This document shows, piece by piece, positions 1 through 9,067 of a stretch of 18,259 bases of DNA. Position 1 is the first letter of the stretch, and the number at the start of each line of letters is the position of its first letter. The stretch is from assembly GCA_038093515.1 (NCBI GenBank), contig JBBPSI010000371.1, forward strand, positions 1 through 18,259. Direction: 5' to 3'. Position numbers and translations under genes: made by a program. The DNA comes from Butyriboletus loyo (taxonomy: Eukaryota; Basidiomycota; Agaricomycetes; Boletales; Boletaceae). The notes under the pieces are model-generated. The model was not told the origin of the DNA, ran no database searches, and saw only the letters and a list, made by a program, of their open reading frames with translations.

Positions 1-60
1 AGAATCGCACCGCAGAATCCTTGACCAGAAGCACCCAGATATGCTCTTTTTCATGGTATT
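1..60. repeat. dispersed repeat, copy 1 (cut by window edge)
   Basis: This stretch matches 1294-1352 in direct orientation. Both contain AGAATC.CAC, then AGAATC.TTGACCAGAAGCAC, then a T-rich run and TCAT. The second copy has about 13 extra bases near 1310. The match begins at the first base of the window, so the true repeat may extend further left. It sits in AT-rich DNA without genes and is probably part of an old transposable element; no family could be recognised. Confidence 0.55.
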
Positions 61-422
61 TTTGTTTGATTTTTATTACAGAATTGCAGAAGCTCCATAA
101 GAATATTTAAATCAAGAATGGCTTATATCTATGTGGGAATTGAAAATAACAACATGGTGTAACAGAGTCAAATGTCATCTTATATGGTCCCTGGACTGTG
201 GGAGTTATATGCAGGCTCAGGCGCTCTATGCTAGTCTGCAATTTGACTTGTTTTGTTGATCTATAAATGTGATTACTTATTTAATTCCAGGCCAATTTCC
301 AAATATCATAATTATCGCAGCCAGATAGACAATATGTAGAGTATTACGCAACTGATAAAAAATAAATCATGACAATCGGACCGTGGGAAGCATAGCAAAA
401 GTGCAATCTAAAATGAATAGTG

Positions 423-557
423 TAGTCAAACTGTACCATTTGTGGCGCTTTTTTGATTACCAAATGTGTTGTATCCACTGTGCCAAAACATAGCCAAACT
501 GTACTCATTGTGGCGCTTTTTTGATTACCCAATCTGTTGTGTTACTGTGCCAAAATA
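423..557. repeat. 68-bp tandem duplication, two copies
   Basis: Two adjacent units of about 68 bp (423-490 and 491-557) share AG[TC]CAAACTGTAC, TTGTGGCGCTTTTTTGATTA and CTGTGCCAAAA, with a few substitutions and one or two indels. The short open frame running across them is not a plausible gene. Confidence 0.8.
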
Positions 558-1293
558 TTGATTATTGTGTAGATGTGGCTGCTTGACTCTTTTGGGATGC
601 TTACATAAGCAAAAGTGCGCTGTCTCATACTGGCGTCCTGGACGCCCATGCTACTACAGCCACAATCTCAAAATACATTGATACATATTATTTCTATTTT
701 TCTCATAACTTGATCAAATCTTCATAGATCTACAGTATATACCAATGATAATATTCATATTCAGAGCAGTGTTTCCATATAGCGAACCCTATTTCCTGAT
801 TGGGTCATTTTCGGTCAAGATCTATGGTTCAAATTACCTAGGATTGGCCACCAAAGCAGGCTCATAACCAACAAGATGTCTGATATTTTATTTTGCATGA
901 CTCTTCTACACTGCCTCCTGCTTTCCAAACAAAGATCATTTTTGTAGCCTCAAATATGCTAGCCATAGATAAGCGAGGTGGTGCTCCTACCAATTTAAGA
1001 CCCTCCAGACATGATGGTAACATTCACTGAGCCCAATGAAATCAGTTGGGCCCACAGTGCAACATTCTCCTCCTCCTCTGATATTCAAAATGGGCATATC
1101 ATGCCAGGGGACCTCTCCAGAACCATTCCAGAATTTTTCCTGGGGGTTATAGAACCCTCTGAATCTATTGGTGACACTTAAAAGTTCCTAAAAACTTGTG
1201 TTCATAGCAGTTCTTGACCTGTACATGATACAGCCTGGTTTTATTTTTATCTCCAAGTCCTGACCATCAATTTTGGTGGTATTTTTATCTAAA
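558..1293. other. AT-rich gene-free stretch
   Basis: No open frame with recognisable protein similarity, no splice-consistent exon series and no RNA gene were seen here on either strand. Base composition is clearly more AT-rich than the coding part of the window. Together with the flanking repeats this suggests decayed repeat or transposon DNA, but no transposase, reverse transcriptase or LTR end was recognised. Confidence 0.5.
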
Positions 1294-1352
1294 GAATCAC
1301 ACTGTAGATCACACTATAGAATCTTTGACCAGAAGCACTCTTTTTTCATAGT
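1294..1352. repeat. dispersed repeat, copy 2
   Basis: Direct-orientation partner of the repeat at the window start (1-60), sharing the TTGACCAGAAGCAC core and flanking bases, with a short insertion of about 13 bp. Separation is about 1.29 kb. Two direct copies at this distance could be element ends or two independent insertions; the sequence does not decide. Confidence 0.55.
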
Positions 1353-1603
1353 CATACCCCCATACAACTCATATCCAGTTCCCGAGCAAAGTGTAGTCAA
1401 AGAGTTGCTTATGTAAGATATGTATTTGTGGTGAGCATAGTCAAAGGTAGTCTCATTGGAAAACAACCCCAACATCTAATAGGGGAAACTCCTGAACCCC
1501 CCTTCTGAGAATATATAGTCTAGGAATGTGGTGGTTAGGCCCATCAAGAAATAGAGAAATGTAAATGTGGGTGTGGTGTGACCACATTAGTGCATACAAG
1601 ACA

Positions 1604-1624
1604 TGATCACTGATCACTGATCAA
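1604..1624. repeat. TGATCA(C) x3 short tandem repeat
   Basis: Three 7-bp units, TGATCAC TGATCAC TGATCAA, each containing the palindrome TGATCA. It lies in AT-rich non-coding DNA. No function is implied; it may be simple slippage. Confidence 0.7.
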
Positions 1625-2308
1625 CATGCATAAACCTCCTGTAAGGTAGACACAGGAGACAAACTATAAAACACATCTGAAAGAAACCGGGATCAACAGT
1701 TGGGGGTGATAACAACAAAAGGCCCCTGTCTGGACGACGTGAAATAGATCTTAGCCGATCAGGGGATAGAACATGGTTCAATCTGGTGGATAGCCCCAAA
1801 GGATGACGAAGTAGATAAGCCCAACCATGATACAGGTATGGGGTTGATCAAAGAAATCAGCAAGGGAAAAAAAGTAAACCTCAACCCAAACAAACGAAGG
1901 AATGAATAGATGCCACTTCGAAACCATTCGCATGATGAAACCAACCGAATTCGAATGAGCCGCCAATCATTGAATCAATAATTTTGAACACATATGCACA
2001 AGGTCCACGTCAACCATGTCAAGGACCGCATGAACAAAACGACAATGCGAATGGGGCAGTGAGTCATGAAATGCTGAAGCCGTCAATCGCAAAGTAGAGT
2101 ACCCCGTGATTCGAAACATGGCGTATGGCGTGCGAGGGTGTAAGAGAAAGGTACGGGCGGATCTCTTCCGTGGCAAAAACATGAGGCTATTTTTTTTGTT
2201 GTGCCGCAAAGTTTGACGCTGCATATGAAGATGGACAGCAGATAACGGATGTTTTGGTGAGCTCCCCCTGGACACCATCTGCAGTTAAGGGAAAGTCCCC
2301 TGAACACT
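1625..2308. other. transition zone with no recognisable gene
   Basis: Several overlapping minus-strand open frames occur here (for example about 103 codons at 1967-2278), but none resembles the C-terminal half of the FAD oxidoreductase that ends at 2309, nor any other family I know. The DNA changes from about equal base composition on the right to AT-rich on the left. This is the likely truncation boundary of that gene. Confidence 0.45.
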
Positions 2309-3476
2309 CTAGAGTGGTACCGCAGCGGAGCCCAAAGAAAAAGTGTAGAATCCACTGTCAAAATCCAAGTATACATGGCATCCTTTGTACCGTTCCTTCT
2401 CTTCCGTGCTGAGCTGTATCATTGCGATGCTCTGGCTGGTAAGGAGGTCAGCCATACATCCACAGTATCAGAATCGTTAAAGCCCACTTACCCAGTTGCT
2501 AAGCATTTTGAGTCAAGCCCCAACTCGGGAAAAGTTGACGCGGTCCAAGATCCAATGGTGAGTATGACCCTATCACCCTCGAAATGCTTGCCATCCCTAC
2601 ACTTCACGCCTATCGTCCGCACGTTCTCGTTTTTCACGAGCCCGACGACTTCCTGGTCCTCAATCACCCTCCCGCCCATCACCCTCACGCACGAGAGAAG
2701 GATTCCCACTGCTCGCGCTGCCTCTGCCCAACCTCCTTCAGGATTGAAGCAGCCACTGTAATTGGTGAATGGACCAATGCGCTGTGCATTCAAGTCGGAA
2801 TCCGAGTGCGTTGGGGTGGCGCAGGAGCTGGTGGTGGGATGTAGGGAGGATACGAGCTTCGTCCGGACAGCCGTGGCGTCCGGGAGGTCTTCGATGGGTG
2901 CACCGAGCTGCCAATCATTCTCCCTCAATCTATCGTCAAAGTTAATGCCACCGACGTTGATCACGCCGCATCTAGTTGTTGCGTGTCGGTGAGCGACGGT
3001 GACAGGCGCCAGAATCCAAGAACAAAAGGGAGAAAGTCGAGAAGTCAACGAAAATCGTGCTGGATACAAACCAATACGCACTCGTGATAACAACCTTCCC
3101 ACGTAGGCTGGTTCCATGCTTCCATCGCTTCTCTCGCCAGTTTGGTGTAAAATAAGTCGCTATGGCACGACCTGACCACTGTTTCAAGAGGTCGTTAGTG
3201 TCATGTTCCTCATTGTCGTAGGCCACCGAGCAAGACGGTCGGTGTAAGCCAAGTGTCAGCACGCACCTTTGTTGATATCCGTGCTCGCAGCGTCCACAGC
3301 AGGTAACTCCCTCGCTCGATCAAGAACCGTCACATCTGTGTATCCGCGCCCGAGAAGGTGAAAAGCTGTGGAAAGACCAAAGGTGCCAGCGCCGACAATA
3401 ACGATCCGCGAGACTGTCGTGAGCGAGGTTGGAGGGGACTAGTTTGAGGATAACTGGGAGTGACTGAGGGAGACAT
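2309..3476 (-). pseudogene. FAD-dependent amine/amino-acid oxidoreductase (DAO family), C-terminally truncated
   Basis: Resembles fungal fructosyl-amino-acid/pipecolate/sarcosine oxidases, which oxidise secondary amines with FAD and release H2O2. Four splice-consistent exons were read: up to 3267 (with the FAD-binding motif GAGTFGLSTA from 3393 down, then DAASTDINK), 3178-3082 (SDLFYTKLAREAMEAW), 2971-2492 (NPEGGWAEAARAVG, then IGSWTAS and CLATG) and 2435-2309 (QSIAMIQL, then LDFDSGFYTF). Introns are 3179-3266, 2972-3081 and 2436-2491, and joined frames stay open. Two things are wrong. After SGFYTF the frame leaves the family and stops at 2309, so the C-terminal FAD/substrate region (roughly 150 or more residues, with the usual AGHGFK-like motif) is missing. 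The only nearby ATG (3476) is out of frame with the Rossmann exon unless a 26-nt intron, too short to be credible, is removed. I infer a truncated, probably dead gene. The exact substrate class is unknown. Confidence 0.75.
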
Positions 3477-3479
3477 AGA

Positions 3480-4310
3480 AGTTCCAGGGATTCTATGAAG
3501 AAAAATATAAGCTGGCGATGGGCACTGTCACGACCACGGAGCGGTAACGCTAAGACGTCCGACTGGCCTTGATCAAGGAGATGGACCGAAGATGGACCAT
3601 CGCGACCTTTCTGTTCGAGCACATGGCAAGTACGGGCGCGGGACTCGAGAACAAGCACACTTGTACTTACCGAACAGTATTACCAATCACCTTAGAATCC
3701 TTCAAACTCGTATCATCGACGAACCACTACATGTACAGATCCATTCTCTTTTACCCCTTCAATTCATACGCTCTTCACGCTCTGTCTCGTTTCACCCTCA
3801 CGGGTGTTCCACATTCCGTCGATTGGTAGGAAACAACCGCTTGCGATCAGTAGTTGGTCACTAGTATAACCGCAAGAGTGTCACCCAAGAGGTCGATGGG
3901 CCGTCCGAGCCTCGGATGTTGGGTATGAAGCAAACTCAGAAAATGATCGACACATGATTTGTGACTCTCGGAACGCGATCAGTTACCTATGATTTTGCCT
4001 AACCCTGCGACCAAAACTGCGACCGCCTGGCACAACCCCTGGCACTGCCAGGCCCGGGTATACCCACAGCGCGCTCAAGTCCAAGCCATGTGTCCTCTTA
4101 CTATCTAGACTATGCACAGTGTTTTGAACGGCAATTGACCACATACTAGAACCTGGACTCCAGCGTCCGCTCCACATCGAGCCACAAGTTTTACCGCAAT
4201 GTCCCGTCTTTAATGTCCCGTCTCGACTCGTATGTTTTCACCAGATTCCATCCTAGACTGATATTGATACCCAAACGCTGGCGTCAACTTTCGTTTTACC
4301 TTCTTCCAGG
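3480..4310. other. no recognisable gene
   Basis: Open frames on both strands here are short and show no recognisable domain. A TATA-like TTATATTTTT on the minus strand (near 3510), about 35 bp before the ATG at 3476, could be a relic promoter of the FAD oxidoreductase. A small repeat of TGTCCCGTCT occurs near 4200-4225. The end of the stretch (TTCTTCCAG at 4301-4309) looks like a 3' splice site opening the kinase relic. Confidence 0.4.
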
Positions 4311-4815
4311 GTTGCAGTGAAGGCTCTCCGTTTCAAGTTAGCATTGATAATTCTGCAAAGGTACCTGTCACTTGACTCATACGAACGACACGCTAGATTT
4401 ATGCCCTATTCTACTAGATGCTCCGTCGGGAGCTCGGAAGTTGGAAACCATTCTTGGGTATCGCGTTCGGGTTTGGAATGCGTGGTTCCATGTCGTTGAT
4501 ATCGCTGTGGATGACTAATGACACTCTTTATTTTCTTTTCAGCAAAGCACGACCATTTTGTAGGACGACCAAGAGTGATATATACCCTTTTGGATGCATC
4601 AGCTTCCAGGAAAGTCCATCAAGTACGAAGGCCGGATTTGCTCTTTCCTGCAGGTGTTATCTGGCAGGACGCCTTGATCGGAAGTTGAAAGGGATGCGTG
4701 TGTCATCGTCCGTTACAGGGCCATAAACCAAGTCGACCATTGGTGTCCCGTCCAATGGATGACCGACATTGGAACAAGATCGACCCATAGCGAAGGATAT
4801 AGTGTCTTCCATTCG
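4311..4815 (+). pseudogene. TKL-like protein kinase pseudogene, copy A (internally deleted)
   Basis: Remains of a Ser/Thr (tyrosine-kinase-like) catalytic domain of the type expanded in Agaricomycetes. Just after a 3' splice site, 4311 reads VAVKALRFK, which contains the ATP-binding Lys of subdomain II. Near 4345 a one-base shift is needed to reach DNSAK, followed by a probable intron and, from 4418, MLRRELGSWK (helix C). KSDIYPFGCISFQ at 4571-4609 is subdomain IX. The catalytic loop and DFG segment that should lie between are absent, a deletion of roughly 100 residues. A C-terminal piece, DRPIAKDIVSS (about 4778-4810), matches copy B (ERPIAEDVVSS). The frame breaks and the missing active site show it cannot encode a working kinase. 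Family assignment is fairly sure; no orthologue is named. Confidence 0.65.
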
Positions 4816-5982
4816 ACTGTTCCTGAGTTATCATCCGCTCTTTTGCCCTCTTCGTGAACTATTCCCATGGTGGTCAAGTCAGGTTGATTCCGTGGTCGCG
4901 TCGGGCGATCTGCTGCGGTCTCTTTTGGGCTTAACCCTCGGCCTCATTGATGACTCAAGTTGGGATACTGAGGTTCCTAAGGGTCGCCAGGACAGGTAAA
5001 ATATTTTGGTTTAGTCCAATCACGCAAACACTTTCGAGCCCTAACCATTTATCGCAGCTTCCCCCTCCTTTCCTGCCGAGGTAAGTGCCTTGAGATCCAG
5101 TGATCCCTAGATGCGCTGAGTACATACGTAGCATGACCAAATTGTTTGACCGGCCCTCTCCGAGCCCAACCTGGTATAGTGCACCAAGTTCTTCAGCACT
5201 AGAATCACCTGCTTTAACGCAAGGTGAATTCGAATTTCATTTATTCATTGTACATTCTACTCAGCGACTCGGTTCACACACTCAGCGACAAACACACCAT
5301 CCCCACCGCTGTCTTTAAAGTCTCAGAGCCATTCCTTCCAATCATGTGGTGTGAACGACGAAGAAACCGCGGAGCATGTGTCACTGGTACAGGCGTCTTG
5401 GAACATCTTGCTGGCCGCCATGGGTCCACGACTATAGCTCACGATCCGGGTACACGCTGCATGCAGAGCCGGCAACTGACCAAGGAGGACATACGCAGAC
5501 ACTTGCATGGAGTACACATGAGGTTCAAGCGCGCGAAACCACCTCACACGGCAACTTAGCTGCTAGCATTTCCGTGTGTGATCGGTTATGCAGTGCTCGC
5601 CATGCGCATGTCTCTTTTCCCCCCAATCCACCCATCGACTCGACAGGTGTTCCTGCCGAGACACTATCTACCGCTTTCACGGTGACGAGGTTAGCAATAA
5701 TAATGTATATAGGATCCACATTTGTATGGTAATTCCCAATCATCACCACAATCCGACGCTACACGATTCGGCAGTCGGGGAACAACAGTGTTGTCTACGA
5801 CACTGCCAAACCTAGATATTCGGCGTGGGGAATTCTGTGATAATTCGTCTTTCCCAGGCATGGACCGTTTAACGCTCTTACCATGCGAGTATTCAGGTCT
5901 GAGCCTGTGGCTCCTCGCATCAACCACCATACCATACCAGACCGACGGCATCATCCGATCGGATGGTCAGTACTGTGAACCA
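4816..5982. other. no recognisable gene between the two kinase relics
   Basis: About 1.1 kb with only short overlapping open frames. Part of it, especially the last few hundred bases, may be the unrecognised N-terminal portion of kinase copy B, because the frame leading into its glycine loop is open from 5722. I could not identify a domain. No repeat of the flanking kinase exons was seen inside it. Confidence 0.4.
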
Positions 5983-7141
5983 GGTGATTTCGGCGACGCG
6001 TTCCGGTGTCGGTACAAAGCCGAAGATGGCGCCGTACTTGAAGGGGATTTGACCCGTCGTTCTGAATCCCGCTGCACCCTCTCTTTTTTTCTTCCAAGAT
6101 GTCATTGACTTTCTTCAGCCCAGGTTACCGTGAAAGCGTTTCGATCCAATGTCATTGTCGACGAACATGAAAAATCACTCGGAGATGGAGAAAAAGCAAG
6201 GTCGCTCGGGTAGGTCTTTTCTTACCTGACTTTTTTTGTCGCGGGATCAGTGAGCTTGAGGTTCGATTTTGGTTTGTAGTATGATATGCAGAGAGCTCGG
6301 TGCCTGGAAGAGGCTTAGCCATCGTAATGTCGTTTCTATTCCTAGGGATTATGTATGGATTTTGGAAGACAAGGAAGCGCGTCCTTGGTGTCGATATGAA
6401 TGCCCCGCTGTACACTGCGCACGTTTTTGGAGGTACATGACACTCACGGTGGCACACGTCACACCACCTACAGTTGGCAAGCAAGACCAACAAAACACTC
6501 TACAGAGCAGTTAGTCTCTGGCGTTCTCTATCTTGGGTTTCAGTTACTGGATATTGCCAATACCGTAGGTTTTGGCTTTCATTTACGCCAGAGAATGCTC
6601 ACATGACTCATTACGGACAGTGCACTCGTCCATGAAGCCCTCTCAGACATACGTCGCAAAGAGATATAAATCTCGTCTCGCTCGCAGAGCTACGGACAGA
6701 ATAACGTGATCCTCGGTCACGATCTGTACGGTGCTTATCTGACCAATTTCGGTTATACCTCCTTGGTAGAGAAATGAAGGATTCATATGTCCACCGTGGG
6801 ACTCCACCCTGAGATGGTTGAACACTTCTCGCTCAACGAAGAGGAGATGAAGCACACCATCAAAAGCGGCATCTACTCGTTCGGAAACATGACTTTTATG
6901 ATATGCACCTGACATTAGCTTCCCGTCGCAGTGTGTACACACAACTCTTTTCTCTCTTCTTTTTCTCTTTTGTCGGGTACCGTCTGGAAAATGACCGTGG
7001 CCTGATGTTCTAAGCGATGCCACCTTCATATGGCGTTTGTCTCAGGGTCTCAAGCCCTATCGGCCTTGTGCGCTCATCGAATGGTCGTCGATCCCAGAGA
7101 GACCAATTGCCGAAGACGTGGTGTCCTCGTTCCAGACACTC
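5983..7141 (+). pseudogene. TKL-like protein kinase pseudogene, copy B
   Basis: A longer, decayed copy of the same kinase type as copy A. In order: a glycine-loop GDFGDAFRCRYKAED (5983-6027); after a likely intron ending CTTCTTCAG, VTVKAFR (about 6130-6150) with the subdomain II Lys; RELGAWKRLSHRNVVS (about 6291-6340, helix C and beta-4); QNNVILGHDLYGAYL then TNFGYTS (about 6699-6763), where DFG has become NFG; HPEMVEHF in place of APE; KSGIYSFGNMTFMICT (6862-6909), where the usual Asp of subdomain IX is Gly; and KPYRPCALIEW with ERPIAEDVVSSF (7049-7135). The HGDL/HRD catalytic loop just before QNNV is not readable. Stop codons and frame changes lie between blocks. The loss of two invariant Asp residues and broken frames support a dead gene. 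It is a tandem, same-strand duplicate of copy A. Confidence 0.68.
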
Positions 7142-7456
7142 ATGCGTGCCTATCCACCCCCACCGCCCCAACACCATCATCTAGCGTACCGATTTCCCCT
7201 GGAAACGACGACCTGGACGACGACGTCACGAAGATAGAATCACTGCTTGCAAGACCCGCGGTTTTGTATCCCGACTGATACGAGTCCTTGCACATCACCT
7301 TCCGTCTCGGAAGACATCACGCGACTTCTTGATCCGTCGACTTCCTCTACAAGTTCATGTGCCCCCTTCGAATGAACGGAAGGACACGGAGAACACAAAA
7401 AAGCGTAACCAAAGAGTACGGAGAAGACATTCATTCAGACCCATGGCCTAGTGGTA
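7142..7456. other. no recognisable gene
   Basis: About 300 bp between the kinase tail and the RRM fragment. The plus strand has a Pro-rich stretch and an acidic stretch (DDLDDDVTKIESLLAR, ending 7278) that could belong to either neighbour; no domain was recognised. Confidence 0.35.
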
Positions 7457-7784
7457 AGCAGACTGCCAACGTACTTACTTGAGCGAAGAGCAAGCACAGT
7501 AACTTTTGGAGCGCTGAAGAGGTTCTATCTTGTTCGAGAAGACGGCAATGGACCTTTCAAGGTTGGCAGGGACGGTCGAAAGCAGTGTTACCATCTCTCT
7601 CTCTCTTTTTCTTCCTCGTCAAGGAATTGCGTTTTTCGAATATATCGATGCCTCTGTGACCGCCGTCGCTGCTCAAGGCCTAGATGGCATTGAGCTCGGA
7701 AACTGTTACATCACTGTTCGAAGAGGAGTTGCTACTTCAGATGCTGACGAAGCTCACCGACCCCTTTTGACTGAATGGGGGTAA
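7457..7784 (+). pseudogene. U2AF large-subunit-type RRM2 fragment
   Basis: Decayed piece of a U2 snRNP auxiliary factor large subunit (U2AF65/U2AF59 type), the pre-mRNA splicing factor that binds the polypyrimidine tract. Before an apparent intron (7562-7623) the frame gives LPTYL, then a damaged segment, then TFGALKRFYLVRED and GPFK. After it come GIAFFEYIDASVTAVAAQ and GLDGIELGNCYITVRRG. These match the RRM2 pattern known in U2AF65 (LPTYL..EQV..LL..FG.LK.F.LV, then EY.D..VT..A..GLNGM.LG). The stretch around 7478-7500 needs frame changes to restore the helix, and the exon join is off by one base, so it does not code. No RRM1, RRM3 or RS region is visible nearby; the real U2AF gene must be elsewhere. 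The assignment rests on motif memory, not a search. Confidence 0.62.
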
Positions 7785-7840
7785 TGTCAAGGGCAATAAA
7801 CTAACTCGTGCAGACAAGGACAGCTCTCAAAAAGCGACCC

Positions 7841-8073
7841 GAGCACGCCAGAGCAGGATACCCCCATAGTGTTTGTGGTGGAGTGTGATATTCCTACATT
7901 GATCCGTCAGGCCCTGACTCGAAAAAGCAACCTGAGCACGCCAGAGCAGGGTGTCTCTACATCGATTGCTCCGGAGGAAGGATCTTCCTATAGTGAGCAC
8001 GCCGAAGTAGGATATTCGTGCAGCAATTCGTCAGCTCCGACCCGAAAGAGCGACCTGAGCACGCCACAGCAGG
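7841..8073 (+). repeat. diverged repeat of GAGCACGCC.GAGCAGG, four copies
   Basis: The 17-bp core GAGCACGCCAGAGCAGG occurs at 7841, 7934, 7995 (diverged) and 8057. Spacings are 93, 61 and 62 bp, close to multiples of 31. Three of the four cores are preceded by AGC[GA]ACC. Where open, the translated repeat is RKS[DN]LSTP[EQ]Q, rich in Ser/Thr-Pro sites. It lies immediately upstream of the MAPKKK relic and probably was its N-terminal regulatory region, but that is inference. Confidence 0.65.
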
Positions 8074-8180
8074 ATATACATCAGTTCAAACCACAAGGCC
8101 TCATATAGTCCACCATGTAAGTGTTATTGACTGATTTGCCAAGTATTTACCTCATCTCGTTTGAAAGCAACACCCAGATA

Positions 8181-8794
8181 TGTTCGTGCGGACGTGCTTA
8201 CCTTACCCTCGACTCGTCCACTGGCGAGATGATTGCCGTCAAGCAAGTCAAGAGAGACGACAGTGGAAGACGGGACGAAAGATACTCAGTGGGCTGGATC
8301 ATCCTCATATCATCGCTTACCTTGAATCTGAGGAGATTACTACCTTCCTGAGCACGTAGGTCCATTGTCCGCTCGAGGAGAAAAAGCATCACTTGATTAT
8401 GGTAGATTCGTAGAACATGTCCCTGTGGGCCCATTGCGAGCGGTTCGCAAGAACGTGCGGTCCAGTCGTTTCCTGCTCGAAACTTTGATGAGTTGGCATA
8501 TCTACATGTCAATCACATCATCCATAGAGTAAGGATATCCCTGTTCCTTCCCAGACATTGAAGCCAACGACGACCTGAAAATCTAGGTTTTAGGAATGCC
8601 CAGTATGCTGGTGACAACTGTGCCTCGTGGACGTAGCTCACCAAGAACACGAACGTTTCTTGATACGGTGGATGATCCTGCGATCGTGATCGTGACCGCA
8701 ATCGGGATCATGGCGACCTCTTGATGGCGTCACCACCCCTTCGGGTGTGATCTCGCCAAGGAATCAGTGTTTTGCCATGTCTCCCGAAATACGA
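8181..8794 (+). pseudogene. MAPKKK (STE11/BCK1-like) kinase pseudogene
   Basis: Remains of a MAP kinase kinase kinase catalytic domain. The 8181 frame reads CSCGRAYLTLDSSTGEMIAV followed by KQVK, matching the MAPKKK glycine loop and the ATP-binding Lys (codon 8241), although the loop glycines are partly lost. LDHPHIIAYLESEEITTFLS (8294-8353) follows in another frame and ends in a stop (8357). Then come FVEHVPVGPLR (about 8408-8440), DELAYLHVNHIIHR (8487-8528) in a third frame, a possible DIEAND (where D.KANN is expected) and a damaged SVF.MSPEIRR (8764-8794), equal to the usual GSVFWMAPEV segment. DFG was not found. Three frames and internal stops make it a pseudogene. It differs from kinase copies A and B, so it is not a third copy of those. 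The N-terminus may include the repeat at 7841-8073. Confidence 0.72.
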
Positions 8795-8994
8795 AGAAAC
8801 ATCTCTCCCCCAGGCCCGTAGAAACCCAGGGGCACGCACGAGCGCCACTGAACTGATTGAATGTCACTTATGCCAGGTACGTGAGCTGGGGGTTAAATAT
8901 ACAATTAGCCTTTTTTGATTTTGTAGGTCACGCGGACGGGGGTTCTGCCGTTTTGACAGGATATGTCTAATTTAATATCGGACTATACCCCTTC
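8795..8994. other. intergenic, probable promoter of the downstream gene
   Basis: No gene seen. Contains AT-rich TTAAATATACAATTAG (about 8893) and TTTAATATC (about 8970), either of which could act as a TATA-like element for the gene starting at 9068. Confidence 0.35.
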
Positions 8995-9012
8995 TGACGT
9001 CATCGTACGTCA
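8995..9012. promoter_or_regulatory. ATF/CREB-type bZIP site plus half-site
   Basis: A perfect palindromic TGACGTCA (8995-9002) is followed four bases later by TACGTCA (9006-9012). Both match the core known for ATF/CREB bZIP factors. They lie 56-73 bp before the ATG at 9068, a suitable promoter position. Function is inferred from sequence alone. Confidence 0.45.
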
Positions 9013-9067
9013 TCACCGGTCATCCTCCTGCTCTGGGTGGGAATGAAATTTTGAGACGCCTTTGACC

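Noticed and set aside
2375..2992. Plus-strand open frames of 76-128 codons across the FAD oxidoreductase
   Set aside because: They are antisense shadows of exons whose minus-strand translation matches a known family; no domain of their own.
3983..4177. 64-codon minus-strand open frame rich in Trp, Gly and Ser
   Set aside because: No similarity recognised, no neighbouring exons in phase; treated as chance.
7440..7510. tRNA-like 5' half (TGGCCTAGTGGTAAGCAG resembles an A box)
   Set aside because: No B box (GGTTCGA-type) and no acceptor-stem pairing follow; the same bases read as the start of the U2AF RRM2 relic.
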